The position numbers were made by a program, and so were the translations under genes. A stretch of DNA of 64,000 nucleotides from Pusillimonas sp. DMV24BSW_D. Lineage in GTDB: Bacteria > Pseudomonadota > Gammaproteobacteria > Burkholderiales > Burkholderiaceae_B. Where the stretch lies: assembly GCF_011388195.1 (NCBI RefSeq), contig NZ_CP049990.1, positions 1,426,001 through 1,490,000 of the forward strand, read 5' to 3'. Below are positions 19,360 to 28,871 of the stretch, piece after piece; position 1 is the first letter of the stretch; each line of letters begins with the position of its first letter. Below the pieces are notes generated by a model. It did no database searches. It was not told the origin of the DNA and saw nothing but the letters and a program-made list of their open reading frames with translations.

Positions 19360-19742
19360 TTATTCACCAGCATGGCAACCGGCCCTGGGCCCGACTCCGA
19401 CACAGGTAGCTCGGGCGCTTTGCGCAGCAGCGTTTCCAAATGCCCAATGTGAGGCAATAAGGGTCCGAAAAAACGATTTCCGCTATCGTCCTGAATCAGG
19501 ACGGTGGGAAAGTTTTCAACGTCTTCCTCATCAAGCAACTCCGGATTTTCTTCGATGTCCACCCATATAAAAGTGTGGGTGGGCCATTGTGCAGCCAGGG
19601 CGCGAAAATCATTCAAATATTGTCGGCAGGTGTCGCACCATTCTGCGCAGTAGCAAATAACGGAAACCCCTTTGTGTATCGGTTCGGATGCAAATGCCGT
19701 TTGTAATGCGGTAAGGTCGTTGGGGAGTAGATAAAAAGACAT
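19356..19742 (-). CDS. Thioredoxin-fold protein
   Basis: 128 residues with one thioredoxin domain: the active-site-like CAEWCDTCRQY near residues 32-42 (CxxC), FIWVDIEENPEL, and the cis-proline loop (VENFPTVLIQ). No signal peptide, so cytoplasmic; probably a disulfide reductase of unknown partner. It converges on rhlE with a 4-base overlap of the stops. Confidence 0.8.
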   Translation of the reverse strand: MSFYLLPNDLTALQTAFASEPIHKGVSVICYCAEWCDTCRQYLNDFRALAAQWPTHTFIWVDIEENPELLDEEDVENFPTVLIQDDSGNRFFGPLLPHIGHLETLLRKAPELPVSESGPGPVAMLVNN

Positions 19743-19824
19743 GAAACGCGATGAAATGGTTGGCGGTCACAAAAAGAATGGGCTTTTGATTATGATAGAC
19801 CAATGTCAGGAAAAAGGTTGATGC

Positions 19825-20622
19825 ATGAATGATCGCAATGATGTAGTTGTCAATCGGAACGGGCCTGGAAATCGGGGTATGAACGCGGTAACCGAAGCGA
19901 TGAAACGGGCGCTGATATCTCAGTTCCATCCGAAGATGTTGTTAGCCCTGTTTCTGCCGTTCATTATCGCGCTCTTGGGCGCAATTATTCTGATTTGGGC
20001 TTTTTGGGAGCCGCTAACCGGGTGGTTGAATACTGAGATGGCCCAATGGGGCGTCGTGAATACAGTTGACGAATGGATGCTGGCTATTGGTCTGTTTTCC
20101 ATCAAGCTGTATATGGTGCCGTTACTCGCTGTAGTCATTCTATTGCCGTTGTCCGGCATCCTGGGCCTGGCCATTGCCGCTATTTTCGTCATGCCTATCG
20201 TGCTTCGCCATTTGGAGCGGCGTCAGTACCAGGGCTTACGCCGGCAAGGCAGTGTCATTGCCGTTCAGGGCGTTTGGAACGCTGTGTGGGTGGGGGGGTT
20301 GTTTGTGATTGGCTGGTTGCTCACCATGCCTTTGTGGTTGATTCCTCCATTTGCTGTGTTGTTACCTGTTTTTTGGTGGGCTTTTGCGTTTACCCGTATG
20401 TTGCGGGTTGACTCCGTGCTGGAGCATGCCAGCCCTCAGGAGCGTCGTTTGCTTTGGCGTCGGCATGGTCGAGAATACTGGATATTGGGCGGCATTATGT
20501 CACTTATTAATTTGTTCCCACCGGCTTGGCTTGTGCTGCCGGTTTATTCCGCGCTGGTGTTTGCGCATTTCAGCTTGAGCGCGCTTGAAAATATGCGACA
20601 AGAAACGGTGGTTGATGTTTAA
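19825..20622 (+). CDS. EI24/CysZ-like integral membrane protein
   Basis: 265 residues; an N-terminal polar stretch of about 30, then at least five membrane spans (LLALFLPFIIALLGAIILIW, LAIAAIFVMPIVL and others). The layout and the MLRVDSVLEHASPQERRLLWRR loop fit the EI24 domain family, which includes the sulfate transporter CysZ. A later methionine at residue 19 could be the true start. No sulfur genes are near, so a sulfate role is not supported by context. Confidence 0.65.
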   Translation: MNDRNDVVVNRNGPGNRGMNAVTEAMKRALISQFHPKMLLALFLPFIIALLGAIILIWAFWEPLTGWLNTEMAQWGVVNTVDEWMLAIGLFSIKLYMVPLLAVVILLPLSGILGLAIAAIFVMPIVLRHLERRQYQGLRRQGSVIAVQGVWNAVWVGGLFVIGWLLTMPLWLIPPFAVLLPVFWWAFAFTRMLRVDSVLEHASPQERRLLWRRHGREYWILGGIMSLINLFPPAWLVLPVYSALVFAHFSLSALENMRQETVVDV

Positions 20623-20652
20623 CTATTTACACGAACGAGGTTAAAGCGGGTA

Positions 20653-21438
20653 ATGAGTACAACAAGAATAAGGCTGATTATCATCGGCGATGAAATTCTC
20701 TCGGGGCGGCGGCAAGACAAACATATGCCCAAGCTTATTGAATTGTTGGGGCAGCGTGGTTTGCAACTGGGCGGTGTTGAGTTGGTGTCGGACGATCGTC
20801 CCACTATTGTGCAAACGCTTAAGCGCAGTTTTGCCAGTGACGACGTGGTTTTTTGCTGTGGCGGGATTGGCGCAACCCCAGATGACCAAACGCGCCAATC
20901 GGCGGCTGAAGCCTTGGGGGTTGATTTGGCCTTGCACCCTGAGGCCGAGCGCCTGATTTCAGAGCGCTGCGCGGAAATGGCGGCCAAAGGTAACGGGAGT
21001 GCCGATATGAGCTTGCCGGAAAACAAACAGCGTCTGCAAATGGGGGTATTTCCAGTGGGGTCGGAAATTGTGCCGAACCCGTATAACAAAATTCCGGGTT
21101 TTTTCATTTCAAATCATACTTTCATGCCCGGTTTCCCGGTTATGGCATGGCCGATGATGGAGTGGACACTGGACCATCGTTATCGCCAATTGCACCATCA
21201 AACCCCGCGCGTTGAGCATTCGTTTCTGGTTTACAGCTTGCCGGAATCCCGAATTACCCCCGCCTTGGAGGAGCTGGAGCGTCGTTGGCCTGGTGTAAAA
21301 GCCTTTAGCCTGCCCAGCATGGGTGACGGGCGTTCGCATATCGACTTAGGGGTCAAAGGAGAGCCACAAGCTGCCTCTGAAGCACTTGCGTATTTGCGGC
21401 AAGCCGTTATAGAGGCGGGTGGATCGCTGACACCTTAG
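20653..21438 (+). CDS. Molybdopterin-binding/CinA-N-type protein
   Basis: 261 residues. The MoaB/Mog fold is recognised from IIIGDEILSGRRQDKHMPKLIELL at the N-terminus and FCCGGIGATPDDQTRQSAAEALG, the same sequence signature as the N-terminal half of CinA. No C-terminal amidase-type CinA domain is present, so it is the single-domain form. The biochemical role of this branch is poorly known. Begins 30 bases after the EI24-like gene. Confidence 0.8.
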   Translation: MSTTRIRLIIIGDEILSGRRQDKHMPKLIELLGQRGLQLGGVELVSDDRPTIVQTLKRSFASDDVVFCCGGIGATPDDQTRQSAAEALGVDLALHPEAERLISERCAEMAAKGNGSADMSLPENKQRLQMGVFPVGSEIVPNPYNKIPGFFISNHTFMPGFPVMAWPMMEWTLDHRYRQLHHQTPRVEHSFLVYSLPESRITPALEELERRWPGVKAFSLPSMGDGRSHIDLGVKGEPQAASEALAYLRQAVIEAGGSLTP

Positions 21439-21540
21439 GCAGGTTTTGAGTACAACGCTTGAAAAAACTTGCACAGTGACGGCATAATTTCATAATATGA
21501 TAATGTCGCAGTGCATCATTTTCATTGGTTAACTCATATC

Positions 21541-22347
21541 ATGTCCGAATCGCGCGCTTCAGCCAATTCTTCACCTATTTCCATTCAAGTTTTAGAGCGA
21601 GCCATGTTGCTGCTCGATGTTTTGGCACACCAAGCGGAACCCGTCGCGCTGAAAAGCCTGGCGGCGCGAACTGGGTTACATACGTCAACAACGCATCGAA
21701 TTTTGAATGATCTCGTGGCCGGCCGTTATGTTGAACGAGTGGACAGTGGACTGTATCAATTAGGGATGCGGTTGCTGGAGTTGGGTGCTTTGGTGAAAGG
21801 GCGTTTGAATGTACGCCAGGTGGCGCTTGAGCCCATGAGAGAGTTGCATAAGCTTACCGGTCAAACGGTTAATCTGGCCGTGCGGCAGAACGACGAAATT
21901 TTATATATCGAGCGCGCCTGGAACGAGCGTTCGGGCATGCAGGTTGTTCGCGCTGTGGGCGGGCGTGCACCATTGCATTTAACTTCGACCGGTAAATTAT
22001 TTCTTTCGGTTAGCGATGTGCGGCAAGTTAAGGCTTATGTGGCGCGTACGGGCCTGGCGGGCGCCACGCCTAACAGCATCATCGATGCCGAGCTGCTTGA
22101 GCAGGAGTTGGCTGGTATCCGGCGATCCGGCTATGCCCGTGATAACGAAGAGTTGGAGTTGGGCGTGCGATGCATTGCCGCCGGTATTTACGATGATGCG
22201 GGTAACTTGCAGGCCGGTTTATCCATTTCGGCGCCTGCGGAGCGTATGCACGATGAGTGGATCGCAGCCTTAATTGAAACCGCTGGACGAATTTCAGAGG
22301 CGTTAGGTTACGAAGGGGTGCGTCTTGAGCAAGCGTGGCATGCCTAA
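21541..22347 (+). CDS. IclR-family transcriptional regulator
   Basis: 268 residues from the ATG at 21541. The N-terminal winged helix (ALKSLAARTGLHTSTTHRILNDLVAGRYVER) is followed by the IclR effector domain (LNVRQVALEPMRELHKLTGQTVNLAVRQ, YARDNEELELGVRCIAAGI). IclR proteins usually control carbon-source catabolism. A weak promoter (TTGCAC/CATAAT, 16-base spacer) is at 21469-21496. No adjacent catabolic operon tells its target. Confidence 0.88.
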   Translation: MSESRASANSSPISIQVLERAMLLLDVLAHQAEPVALKSLAARTGLHTSTTHRILNDLVAGRYVERVDSGLYQLGMRLLELGALVKGRLNVRQVALEPMRELHKLTGQTVNLAVRQNDEILYIERAWNERSGMQVVRAVGGRAPLHLTSTGKLFLSVSDVRQVKAYVARTGLAGATPNSIIDAELLEQELAGIRRSGYARDNEELELGVRCIAAGIYDDAGNLQAGLSISAPAERMHDEWIAALIETAGRISEALGYEGVRLEQAWHA

Positions 22348-22383
22348 GCGAACATATTCATATTGCAACGCGTCAAAAAAGTA

Positions 22384-22440
22384 TTGACATGGTTGTTTTT
22401 TAAGGTTAAATTTAAATTGTGCAGTGCAATATTTAACCTT
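22384..22440 (+). promoter_or_regulatory. Phasin promoter with a 10-bp inverted repeat
   Basis: TTGACA at 22384-22389 and a TAAATT -10 about 17 bases on. A perfect inverted repeat, AAGGTTAAAT (22402-22411) and ATTTAACCTT (22431-22440), brackets GTGCAGTGCAAT. The TTGCACTGC core on the other strand resembles sites described for the PHB-sensing repressor PhaR; that link is an inference. Confidence 0.45.
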
Positions 22441-22454
22441 TTAAAGGAAACACC

Positions 22455-23033
22455 ATGAGCGCAATTCCACAATCTATTTATGCTAACCAGAAAGCGTCGC
22501 TCGACAAGATCCTGGCTGCTCAGGGTTCAATCTTCGGCGGCTTTGAAAAACTGGTTGATCTGAATCTTAAAGTCTGGAAAGCAACTTTCGATGACGTTGC
22601 CCGTGTATCGCAGCAGGCTATCGAATTGAAAGACCCTCAGGACGCAGTTGCTTTCACCAGCAATGCAATGCAACCCAATGCCGACAAGGCAGTGGCTTAC
22701 AGCAAACATGTATACGACATTTTTACTTCGGTTCAGGCCGACTTAACCAAACTCACTGAAGAGCAGGTTAATGAAAGCCAGCAGCAATTGCATGACGCCA
22801 TTGAGGAGTTTGCAAAATCTGCCCCTACCGGTTCTGAAAGCGCCATTGCGCTAATGAAGTCGTCAGTGGTTAGTGCAACGAATGCTTATGAAACTGCCAC
22901 CAAGGCAGCCAAGCAAGCGTCCGACGCCGCTCAGTCGAACATCACCGCTGCAACCAATGCCAGCTTGAAGGCGGCAACTGAAGCTGCTGAAGCAGGCAAG
23001 AAAGCAACAAGTCGCGCTCGTAGCGCGTCGTAA
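22455..23033 (+). CDS. phaP: Phasin (polyhydroxyalkanoate granule-associated protein)
   Basis: 192 residues, almost wholly helical and amphipathic, with the phasin-family opening (QKASLDKILAAQGSIFGGFEKLVDLNLKVWKATFDDV) and an alanine/threonine-rich C-terminal coil like those that wrap PHA granules. Phasins coat the granule surface and are usually repressed by PhaR until polymer is made. The gene stands alone, with an AAAGGAAA ribosome site. Confidence 0.88.
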   Translation: MSAIPQSIYANQKASLDKILAAQGSIFGGFEKLVDLNLKVWKATFDDVARVSQQAIELKDPQDAVAFTSNAMQPNADKAVAYSKHVYDIFTSVQADLTKLTEEQVNESQQQLHDAIEEFAKSAPTGSESAIALMKSSVVSATNAYETATKAAKQASDAAQSNITAATNASLKAATEAAEAGKKATSRARSAS

Positions 23034-23061
23034 TGAGCGGGTTGCCGCCGGCGATGCGTGG

Positions 23062-24117
23062 TTAACCTTCCAGGTTTTGGTCACGCAACGCTTGAACGCA
23101 TTCAGTAATCAGTGCCGGGCCATTGTAGATAAGCCCGGTGTATAACTGAACAGCGTTGGCACCTGCCCCGATTTTCTCGCGTGCTTGCTGGGAACCCAGT
23201 ATGCCGCCGACACCAATAATGGCAAATTCTTTGCCTAGCTGTCGTCGCAAACGGGCAATCACGGCTAAAGAGAGCTCATGAACGGGCGGCCCCGACAGGC
23301 CGCCCGTTTCATTTGCGTGAGGCATACCTGTAACGTCATCACGACTTAAGGTGGTGTTGGTTGCAATGACGCCATCTACACCATAGCGTTGAAGAACCGC
23401 CGCGATGGCGTCGACTTGTTCCGCGGATAGATCGGGTGCGATTTTCACAACGAGCGGAACACGCTTCTGGTGTTTGTCTTCCAGTTCCTTTCGGGCTGTT
23501 TGCAACTGCGACAATAAGTCGGTAAGTTCGCTTGCCTCTTGCAATGCGCGTAAATTCTGGGTGTTGGGCGATGAGATATTCACCGTGACGTAATCGGCAT
23601 GCGGGTATACGCCGTGGTAACCAATCAGGTAGTCGTCTACTGCGTTCTCGATAGGGGTTGTGGCGTTCTTGCCAATATTCAAACCTAATATGCCGCCCTC
23701 GGATCGCCAGTGACTTTTCTGTACATTTTTCAGGAATATGTCAAGACCGTCGTTATTAAACCCCAGGCGATTAATCAGCGCATGGGCTTCGGGTAGCCTG
23801 AATAATCTGGGCTTGGGGTTGCCACTTTGCGGTTTTGGGGTCACGGTTCCGACTTCGATAAAACCGAATCCAAGATTGCCCAACGCGTCAATGTGGGCAC
23901 CGTTTTTGTCGAGCCCGGCGGCCAGACCTACAGGGTTGCGTAATTTCAACCCCATTAGCGTCGATGGCAAAGCCGGCCGATTTTCCACTAGCCTGCGTGT
24001 CAGGTTGCAGTCGTAAGCCTTCTGTAAAGCGTTCAGAGTAAGTTCATGGGCCTGTTCGGCATCGAGCGAGAACAGAGCCGGGCGCGCCAGCGCATAAGAA
24101 TTGAAAAGAAACGACAT
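23062..24117 (-). CDS. pyrD: Dihydroorotate dehydrogenase, quinone-dependent (class 2)
   Basis: 351 residues. Class-2 features: an N-terminal membrane-associating helix pair ([13 protein letters not shown]), [44 protein letters not shown], the catalytic serine region TVNISSPNT, and C-terminal IGVGGILG. It makes orotate for pyrimidine synthesis and passes electrons to quinone. Six bases downstream of the leucyltransferase gene. Confidence 0.95.
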   Translation of the reverse strand: MSFLFNSYALARPALFSLDAEQAHELTLNALQKAYDCNLTRRLVENRPALPSTLMGLKLRNPVGLAAGLDKNGAHIDALGNLGFGFIEVGTVTPKPQSGNPKPRLFRLPEAHALINRLGFNNDGLDIFLKNVQKSHWRSEGGILGLNIGKNATTPIENAVDDYLIGYHGVYPHADYVTVNISSPNTQNLRALQEASELTDLLSQLQTARKELEDKHQKRVPLVVKIAPDLSAEQVDAIAAVLQRYGVDGVIATNTTLSRDDVTGMPHANETGGLSGPPVHELSLAVIARLRRQLGKEFAIIGVGGILGSQQAREKIGAGANAVQLYTGLIYNGPALITECVQALRDQNLEG

Positions 24118-24123
24118 GAAAAT

Positions 24124-24858
24124 TCAGATTAACTGGTGTGGGTTAACCCACCGGCCATTGACATAGATTTGATGGGGGTGGAATTGGGATTTATATGCCA
24201 TTTTACGGCTTTCCGAAATCCAGTATCCAAGATAAAGCCAAGGGAGTTGAAGCGCGCGGCAGCGTTCAATTTGCCAAAGAATGCCGTACGTTCCCAGGCT
24301 GCCTTGCGCTGCGGGCTCAAAGAAGGTGTAAACCGCCGACAAGCCGTTGTCGAGGATGTCGATGATCGAGATCATCATGAGTTGCCCGTCGACCGGCTCG
24401 CGGAACTCGACAAGTGAGGAGTTCACCCGGCTGGTCAGTAAAAACTGGTTGTACTGCGCCTCGCTGTCGTCATCCAGTCCGGAGTCATGGTGGCGCGCCT
24501 GAATATAGCGCTGATACAGTGAAAAATGTTCCGGCTTGAATGCAAGAGGCTGGGTACGTGCACGCAGGTTTTGATGTTGTTTCCAAATTCGTTTCTGAGT
24601 GCGATTGGGCGAAAACGCGGCGACATCGAGACGAATAGGCTTGCATGCATGGCAATTGTCGCAATGCGGCCGGTAAGTAAACAAGCCGCTGCGCCGAAAC
24701 CCCTGTTCCACCAGGCGTGAGTACATATTGCTGGTAATGAGATGCATCGGGGCTGCAACCTGCGATCGCGCCTCGCGACCCGATAAGTAACTACAGGGGT
24801 AAGAGGCCGTTGCATAGAACTGCAGGCTGTGGCATTTAAGGTCGGCGGGGTCGCTCAT
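24124..24858 (-). CDS. bpt: Aspartate/glutamate leucyltransferase (Bpt)
   Basis: 244 residues from the ATG at 24858; the open frame extends far upstream over the aat gene without conserved sequence. Bpt adds leucine to N-terminal Asp/Glu and so marks proteins for ClpAP. Seen: the cysteine pair in [17 protein letters not shown], the [17 protein letters not shown] stretch, and [20 protein letters not shown] near the C-terminus. It follows aat by 32 bases, the common Proteobacterial pair. Confidence 0.92.
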   Translation of the reverse strand: MSDPADLKCHSLQFYATASYPCSYLSGREARSQVAAPMHLITSNMYSRLVEQGFRRSGLFTYRPHCDNCHACKPIRLDVAAFSPNRTQKRIWKQHQNLRARTQPLAFKPEHFSLYQRYIQARHHDSGLDDDSEAQYNQFLLTSRVNSSLVEFREPVDGQLMMISIIDILDNGLSAVYTFFEPAAQGSLGTYGILWQIERCRALQLPWLYLGYWISESRKMAYKSQFHPHQIYVNGRWVNPHQLI

Positions 24859-24890
24859 AAATAATATGCAAACAAATGTCGGCACGGATA

Positions 24891-25643
24891 TTATGGCGGG
24901 TTTGTCGCTCCCTGTGCAAACACCCCGTGCTGTAAAAGCTGGCCCGACTGCCAGGGAGGCGCCGGGCGCTCGAGGGTTTTGGCTAATGCGTGCAGAAAGT
25001 GGGCGCGTGAAACGGGCTTGGCGCCCAAGCTGGCCAGATGCGTTGTTTCTTGTTGACAATCGATTAGCTCAACGCCGTGGTTCTTTAGAAAACGGGTCAG
25101 GTAAACCAAAGCAAGTTTGGAGGCATCGCTGACTCGTGTGAACATCGATTCGCCAAAAAAGCAGCCCCCTATACTTACCCCATATAAACCGCCCACCAGC
25201 TTCCCTTCATGCCAGGTTTCAATGCTATGGGCAAAGCCGGCACGATGCCACTCTGTATAAACATCCTTAATCCAGGGTGATATCCAGGTGCCGGGTTGCC
25301 CGCCGCGTGGCTGGCTGCAGGCATCCATGACCGCTTCAAAGGTCATATTTGCAGTAATGCGAAAGGGCGCGTTTGGTTGCTGTTCTGTTTGCTGTATTGG
25401 CTTGAGCTTTTTTTCCAATGAGCGCGACACTTTAAGGTCGGAGCAACGCAAAACCATGCGTGGGTCAGGGCTCCACCATAAAACAGGGTCGCCATCGCTG
25501 AACCAGGGAAAAATCCCTTTTGAATATGCTTCATGGAGGCGCTGAATACTTAAGTCGTAACCGGCGGCCAGCAAACCGTCGGCCGGCGCGGTTGCCGGGT
25601 GGGGCAAGGGCTGGTCGGGTTTTATCCAAAGAATAGACGACAC
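24891..25643 (-). CDS. aat: Leucyl/phenylalanyl-tRNA--protein transferase
   Basis: 250 residues. It adds Leu or Phe to N-terminal Lys/Arg in the N-end rule. Family motifs: [43 protein letters not shown], the GTWI loop, [29 protein letters not shown] and [19 protein letters not shown]. First gene of aat-bpt-pyrD. Confidence 0.95.
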   Translation of the reverse strand: MSSILWIKPDQPLPHPATAPADGLLAAGYDLSIQRLHEAYSKGIFPWFSDGDPVLWWSPDPRMVLRCSDLKVSRSLEKKLKPIQQTEQQPNAPFRITANMTFEAVMDACSQPRGGQPGTWISPWIKDVYTEWHRAGFAHSIETWHEGKLVGGLYGVSIGGCFFGESMFTRVSDASKLALVYLTRFLKNHGVELIDCQQETTHLASLGAKPVSRAHFLHALAKTLERPAPPWQSGQLLQHGVFAQGATNPP

Positions 25644-25689
25644 GTTGGAGCCCGATGACTTAATGCAGATGCAATAACCAATTCATGCG

Positions 25690-26301
25690 CTAAAAATCAT
25701 GCATTGGAAGAGGAACATCGTAGTGATGAACCGGCGGCTTTTTGTCGGGTGAGTCGAAAACACCGTTTTTCTTATCATCCAGATAGTGTTCCAGCGTTGT
25801 TATAACGGTGCGAAAGGCCAGTTCATCCCAAGGGATGGTTTCCGGACTGAAAAAATCTGCCTCCAGGCTTTCAGGCCCGGGTGCCAGCTCAGGGCTCAAC
25901 ACTTTGGCCAAATAGAAGAAGTGGACCTGTTCGGCATGAGGCACATTGATAACGGTATAAAGTGGGCCAAGTTCAATTTGTGCGCCCGCTTCTTCCTGAG
26001 TTTCCCGCATTGCCCCTTGCGCCGTTGTTTCGCCTAGCTCCATGAAGCCGGCTGGTAGCGTCCATTTGTTGTATCGGGGTGAAATGGCGCGACGGCACAG
26101 TAGGATTTTGTCATTGAAAATGGGTAACACCCCCACGACATTGCGCGGGTTCTGATAATGAACCGCACCGCAGCTTTGACACACTGCGCGTAAACGATTG
26201 TCATCTGGTGGCGTAATGTAGGAGATTTCGGTTGCGCACTGGCTGCAGAACTTTTGTGACCGCGGCGCGGGGAAATAGAACGAGGACGGTTGAGTAGTCA
26301 T
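25690..26301 (-). CDS. NUDIX hydrolase with N-terminal zinc ribbon
   Basis: 203 residues. The N-terminal ribbon has two CxxC pairs (FCSQCATE, CQSCGAVHYQNPRNVVGVLP), then the Nudix box GFMELGETTAQGAMRETQEEAGA. The combination resembles NudC-like NADH pyrophosphatases, though shorter; the substrate is not certain. Followed 46 bases later by aat on the same strand. Confidence 0.82.
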   Translation of the reverse strand: MTTQPSSFYFPAPRSQKFCSQCATEISYITPPDDNRLRAVCQSCGAVHYQNPRNVVGVLPIFNDKILLCRRAISPRYNKWTLPAGFMELGETTAQGAMRETQEEAGAQIELGPLYTVINVPHAEQVHFFYLAKVLSPELAPGPESLEADFFSPETIPWDELAFRTVITTLEHYLDDKKNGVFDSPDKKPPVHHYDVPLPMHDF

Positions 26302-26343
26302 AAAACGTTGAATTGTTATGGACGCTGGAAGTGCGCGATTCAG

Positions 26344-26958
26344 TTAAGCATAGCCTAAGGCCGGCAGTCGTACAAAGCCAAGTTGCGCCTCTAGCCAGGG
26401 CGCCGGACAGTATCGCAATGGTACCGTATTCTCTGCGACGGATTGTAAAGCGCTACTTAACAATAATGTGGTTGACGTATCTTGAGGAATACGGTCGGGA
26501 CAGTCGGTGAGTTTTTGACCATCGGCGGTATGCAGTTGCTCCAGTACGGCCAGCGTATCACGGCCGGCGATCAGGCCGGGGCCGTGTTCTGTCTGGGCGT
26601 AAAGTTTGCCGGCGTCGTCAAGCCACCAGGCCTGAATATGCTGAACTGCTTGTTGGGTGTGTGTTGTGAGAGCGCCGGTTTCGTTTGTGTGAAAAATGTA
26701 GGGCGCGGCATCAAGACGCACATATACTTTTTGCGGCCCATTCTGAAAATACCATTGGCCGTTATCGCAGTGTGTGTAGTTACGATTGATGAAACCAATA
26801 ATTTGCGCATTTGTAATTGATTCGCCGGGCGTGTCGGCATGGGTGGCATCGCCTTTTGGATGCAGGCGCCACTTACCGGTTTCCGTTAAGGAAAGCCAGC
26901 CATATACGTCGGGTACACTTGGCCAGCGGGCCATTGCTTCAAGAACGCGTTTGTCCAT
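26344..26958 (-). CDS. DUF2946-like protein
   Basis: 204 residues with no membrane segment or signal. The opening (VLEAMARWPSVPDVYGWLSLTETGKWRL) and later NYTHCDNGQWYFQNGPQKVYVRLDAAP match my memory of the DUF2946 family found widely in Burkholderiales; function unknown. It is the last intact host gene before the prophage junction. Confidence 0.6.
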   Translation of the reverse strand: MDKRVLEAMARWPSVPDVYGWLSLTETGKWRLHPKGDATHADTPGESITNAQIIGFINRNYTHCDNGQWYFQNGPQKVYVRLDAAPYIFHTNETGALTTHTQQAVQHIQAWWLDDAGKLYAQTEHGPGLIAGRDTLAVLEQLHTADGQKLTDCPDRIPQDTSTTLLLSSALQSVAENTVPLRYCPAPWLEAQLGFVRLPALGYA

Positions 26959-27006
26959 GCAAGCATGTTAGCACTTGGCGTGAGTGATGGTGATGGGGAT
27001 AAGTAC

Positions 27007-27053
27007 TGGAGGCGCAACTCGGAATCGAACCGGGGTACACGGATTTGCAATCC
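27007..27053 (-). tRNA. tRNA-Cys (GCA) 3' fragment: prophage left attachment site
   Basis: Read on the minus strand, 47 bases run from GGATTGCAAATCC (anticodon GCA) through a T-arm (GGTTCGATTCC) and acceptor strand to the CCA end at 27007. The matching 5' acceptor strand and D-arm are missing from the bases upstream (up to 27170). This is what a phage leaves when it inserts in the 3' half of a tRNA gene; the other half, joined to a phage copy of this sequence, should lie at the right end outside the window. Confidence 0.82.
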
Positions 27054-27171
27054 AAATATCAACCTCAATAACCATGCGGGTTTCGGCTGTTTTTTGCTTC
27101 GCAAAGTAGCATTTTTAGCCATTTTGAAAGCCCCTGTTTATGCGGGTGTCGTTCGAATTGCGAAGCAAAAA

Positions 27172-28227
27172 CTACCGTGTCGGGCCCACCTTTTTACCCA
27201 GCCTATGCCTCACATAGTGAGCGGTCATTTTTTCACTGGTGTGGCCTAATTGGTCTTTGGCTGCGGACATGCCTTGAGTGTCCTCTTTGTCGGTTCCGGC
27301 CTTGGCGCGAAGGTCACGAAACTGGAACGACTCGGGGTCAATCCCGGTTTCTTTTCTGACGTCTCTGAGCCAGGCTGCTACCGTCCTACGCGAAACCGGC
27401 CTGCCGTACTGGTTGAGTACCAAGTAAGTGCTGATGATCTTGTATTGGCTGCGACGGGCCCTGACTCGCTGAATGACTGCCTCCAGTTCCCCGGTAACCG
27501 CGATTCTCAATTTGGCCGAAGTCTTCCCCTGACGGATGTGTAAATACCCGTCTTTAATGTCGTGCTCAGTCAGTGACACGGTGTCGGCTGGCCTTTGCCC
27601 GGTCAGGTATGCCAAATCCATGGCATCCCGTAGCGGCTCTCCAGCAGCCTTCCACGCGGTCTGATACATGGAGTCCTCAACGTACACATCGCGGCCCGAT
27701 TCCTTCAGGGCTTTAACACCCTGGCATGGGTTTGTTGCGGCCGTCAAACCAATTGATCGAGCGTAATTAAAAATAATACTAAACAGCGCCCGCTCTCGGT
27801 TCGCCCTAACGTGTCCGGTTTCTTTGGTGATCTTCTGGCCATTTTCCTGCATCCACTTCTTGGCTTTTGCAATTCGCCATTGCAAGAACTGGTTGATGTG
27901 TACCGGCTCGATTTCATCTAAAAAACCGTCGCCAAAGAATTCGCGCAAATTCACAAGTTCTTTCGGTGTGTCTTTCTGGCTGCGAAAGGACTTGGTCGGC
28001 AGGACCTCAACAAGATAACGATCGGCGGCGTCATTAAATGTTGGGCTAACCACGTTTTCTAATTGTTCGTATTTGGCCCATTCTTGCAAAGCCAGAATGT
28101 AATCACTGCCCAGGGCTTTTTCCTTTCTGCCTGCCATTTCATAGTAGTAGTAGGTTTTCCCGCTACGTTGCTTTCTGGCTCTCATGCGCGGGGGCAGGTT
28201 GGTATTTTTGTATGGCTTTCGGCCCAT
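27172..28227 (-). CDS. int: Tyrosine-type phage integrase
   Basis: 351 residues: an arm-type N-terminal domain, a core-binding domain (about 55-165) and the catalytic domain. Catalytic residues can be placed: R in TGQRPADTVSL, H/R-type box FQFRDLRAKAG, and LGHTSEKMTAHYVR with the nucleophilic tyrosine. It lies about 120 bases from the tRNA-Cys fragment, which it presumably uses as its target. Last gene of the leftward early operon. Confidence 0.93.
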   Translation of the reverse strand: MGRKPYKNTNLPPRMRARKQRSGKTYYYYEMAGRKEKALGSDYILALQEWAKYEQLENVVSPTFNDAADRYLVEVLPTKSFRSQKDTPKELVNLREFFGDGFLDEIEPVHINQFLQWRIAKAKKWMQENGQKITKETGHVRANRERALFSIIFNYARSIGLTAATNPCQGVKALKESGRDVYVEDSMYQTAWKAAGEPLRDAMDLAYLTGQRPADTVSLTEHDIKDGYLHIRQGKTSAKLRIAVTGELEAVIQRVRARRSQYKIISTYLVLNQYGRPVSRRTVAAWLRDVRKETGIDPESFQFRDLRAKAGTDKEDTQGMSAAKDQLGHTSEKMTAHYVRHRLGKKVGPTR

Positions 28228-28231
28228 ATTG

Positions 28232-28453
28232 TCACCTCATTTGTAACACCTTCGGCTGCCACTTCGGTTTCGGATTTTCGATTTTACGCCCGGTTAGGAC
28301 TTCAGCAACTACCATCGGCTTGCCCCTGGCGCTTGGATAAAATGGCACTCCGATTTTGCGCAAGTGTTCGCATTGCAATTGTTCTCGTGTTTTGCCACCT
28401 TTGCCGGTTCGGATTTCGGTAAAGTCGGCCAACTGTTCATCTGTAAGGAACAT
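28232..28453 (-). CDS. DUF4224 protein, probable excisionase/recombination factor
   Basis: 73 residues from an ATG with a GGAGGTG site six bases away. The sequence MFLTDEQLADFTEIRTGKGGKTREQL ... GVPFYPSARGKPMVV matches DUF4224, small proteins almost always found beside phage integrases and thought to be excisionase-like DNA binders. Four bases separate it from the integrase. Confidence 0.75.
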   Translation of the reverse strand: MFLTDEQLADFTEIRTGKGGKTREQLQCEHLRKIGVPFYPSARGKPMVVAEVLTGRKIENPKPKWQPKVLQMR

Positions 28454-28514
28454 GTCTGCACCTCCAATTTCCACGCTTTCGCGGTTACTTTCAGTATTTC
28501 AGTGATTCGGGTCA

Positions 28515-28871
28515 TTAGGGCTTTGCATTAACCAGTTCTGTCACGTAGTCGCGCATGTGTCGTGACAGTTCTTTCATTGATTTGTCAATTAATACGCCGT
28601 CGCCCATGTGCGCTTCATCGAATGACAAGCCGCTGTTGCGCTCTTTAAACCAATCATCGAAGCTTGGCGCCTTCGCGGGCTCGGCTGGCTGTGTCCGTTC
28701 AATCTGAGCATGTATTTCTGCTGCTCTCTCGCAAGCCTCAATCGTCCCGCCATCAAACAGCTTTACGTAGGCGCTGATACGGTGCCAGTTAGGGCCAGCC
28801 TCATTGACTCGTGCAATGGCGTCTTTGTGCAGGTAGTGCTTTTTGCAGTTCACATCGGTTATGCAGATCAT
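28515..28871 (-). CDS. Phage protein of unknown function
   Basis: 118 residues, soluble, not recognised. It has a near-perfect AGAAGGAGGT ribosome site, which supports the start even though its first 71 bases overlap the end of the Gp37/Gp68 gene. N-terminus MICITDVNCKKHYLHKDAIARV; the C-terminal half is acidic and helical. Confidence 0.6.
   Translation of the reverse strand: MICITDVNCKKHYLHKDAIARVNEAGPNWHRISAYVKLFDGGTIEACERAAEIHAQIERTQPAEPAKAPSFDDWFKERNSGLSFDEAHMGDGVLIDKSMKELSRHMRDYVTELVNAKP

Noticed and set aside
23034-23061. Possible terminator between the phasin and pyrD genes
   Set aside because: The gap is 28 bases and shows no clear stem with a T-run.
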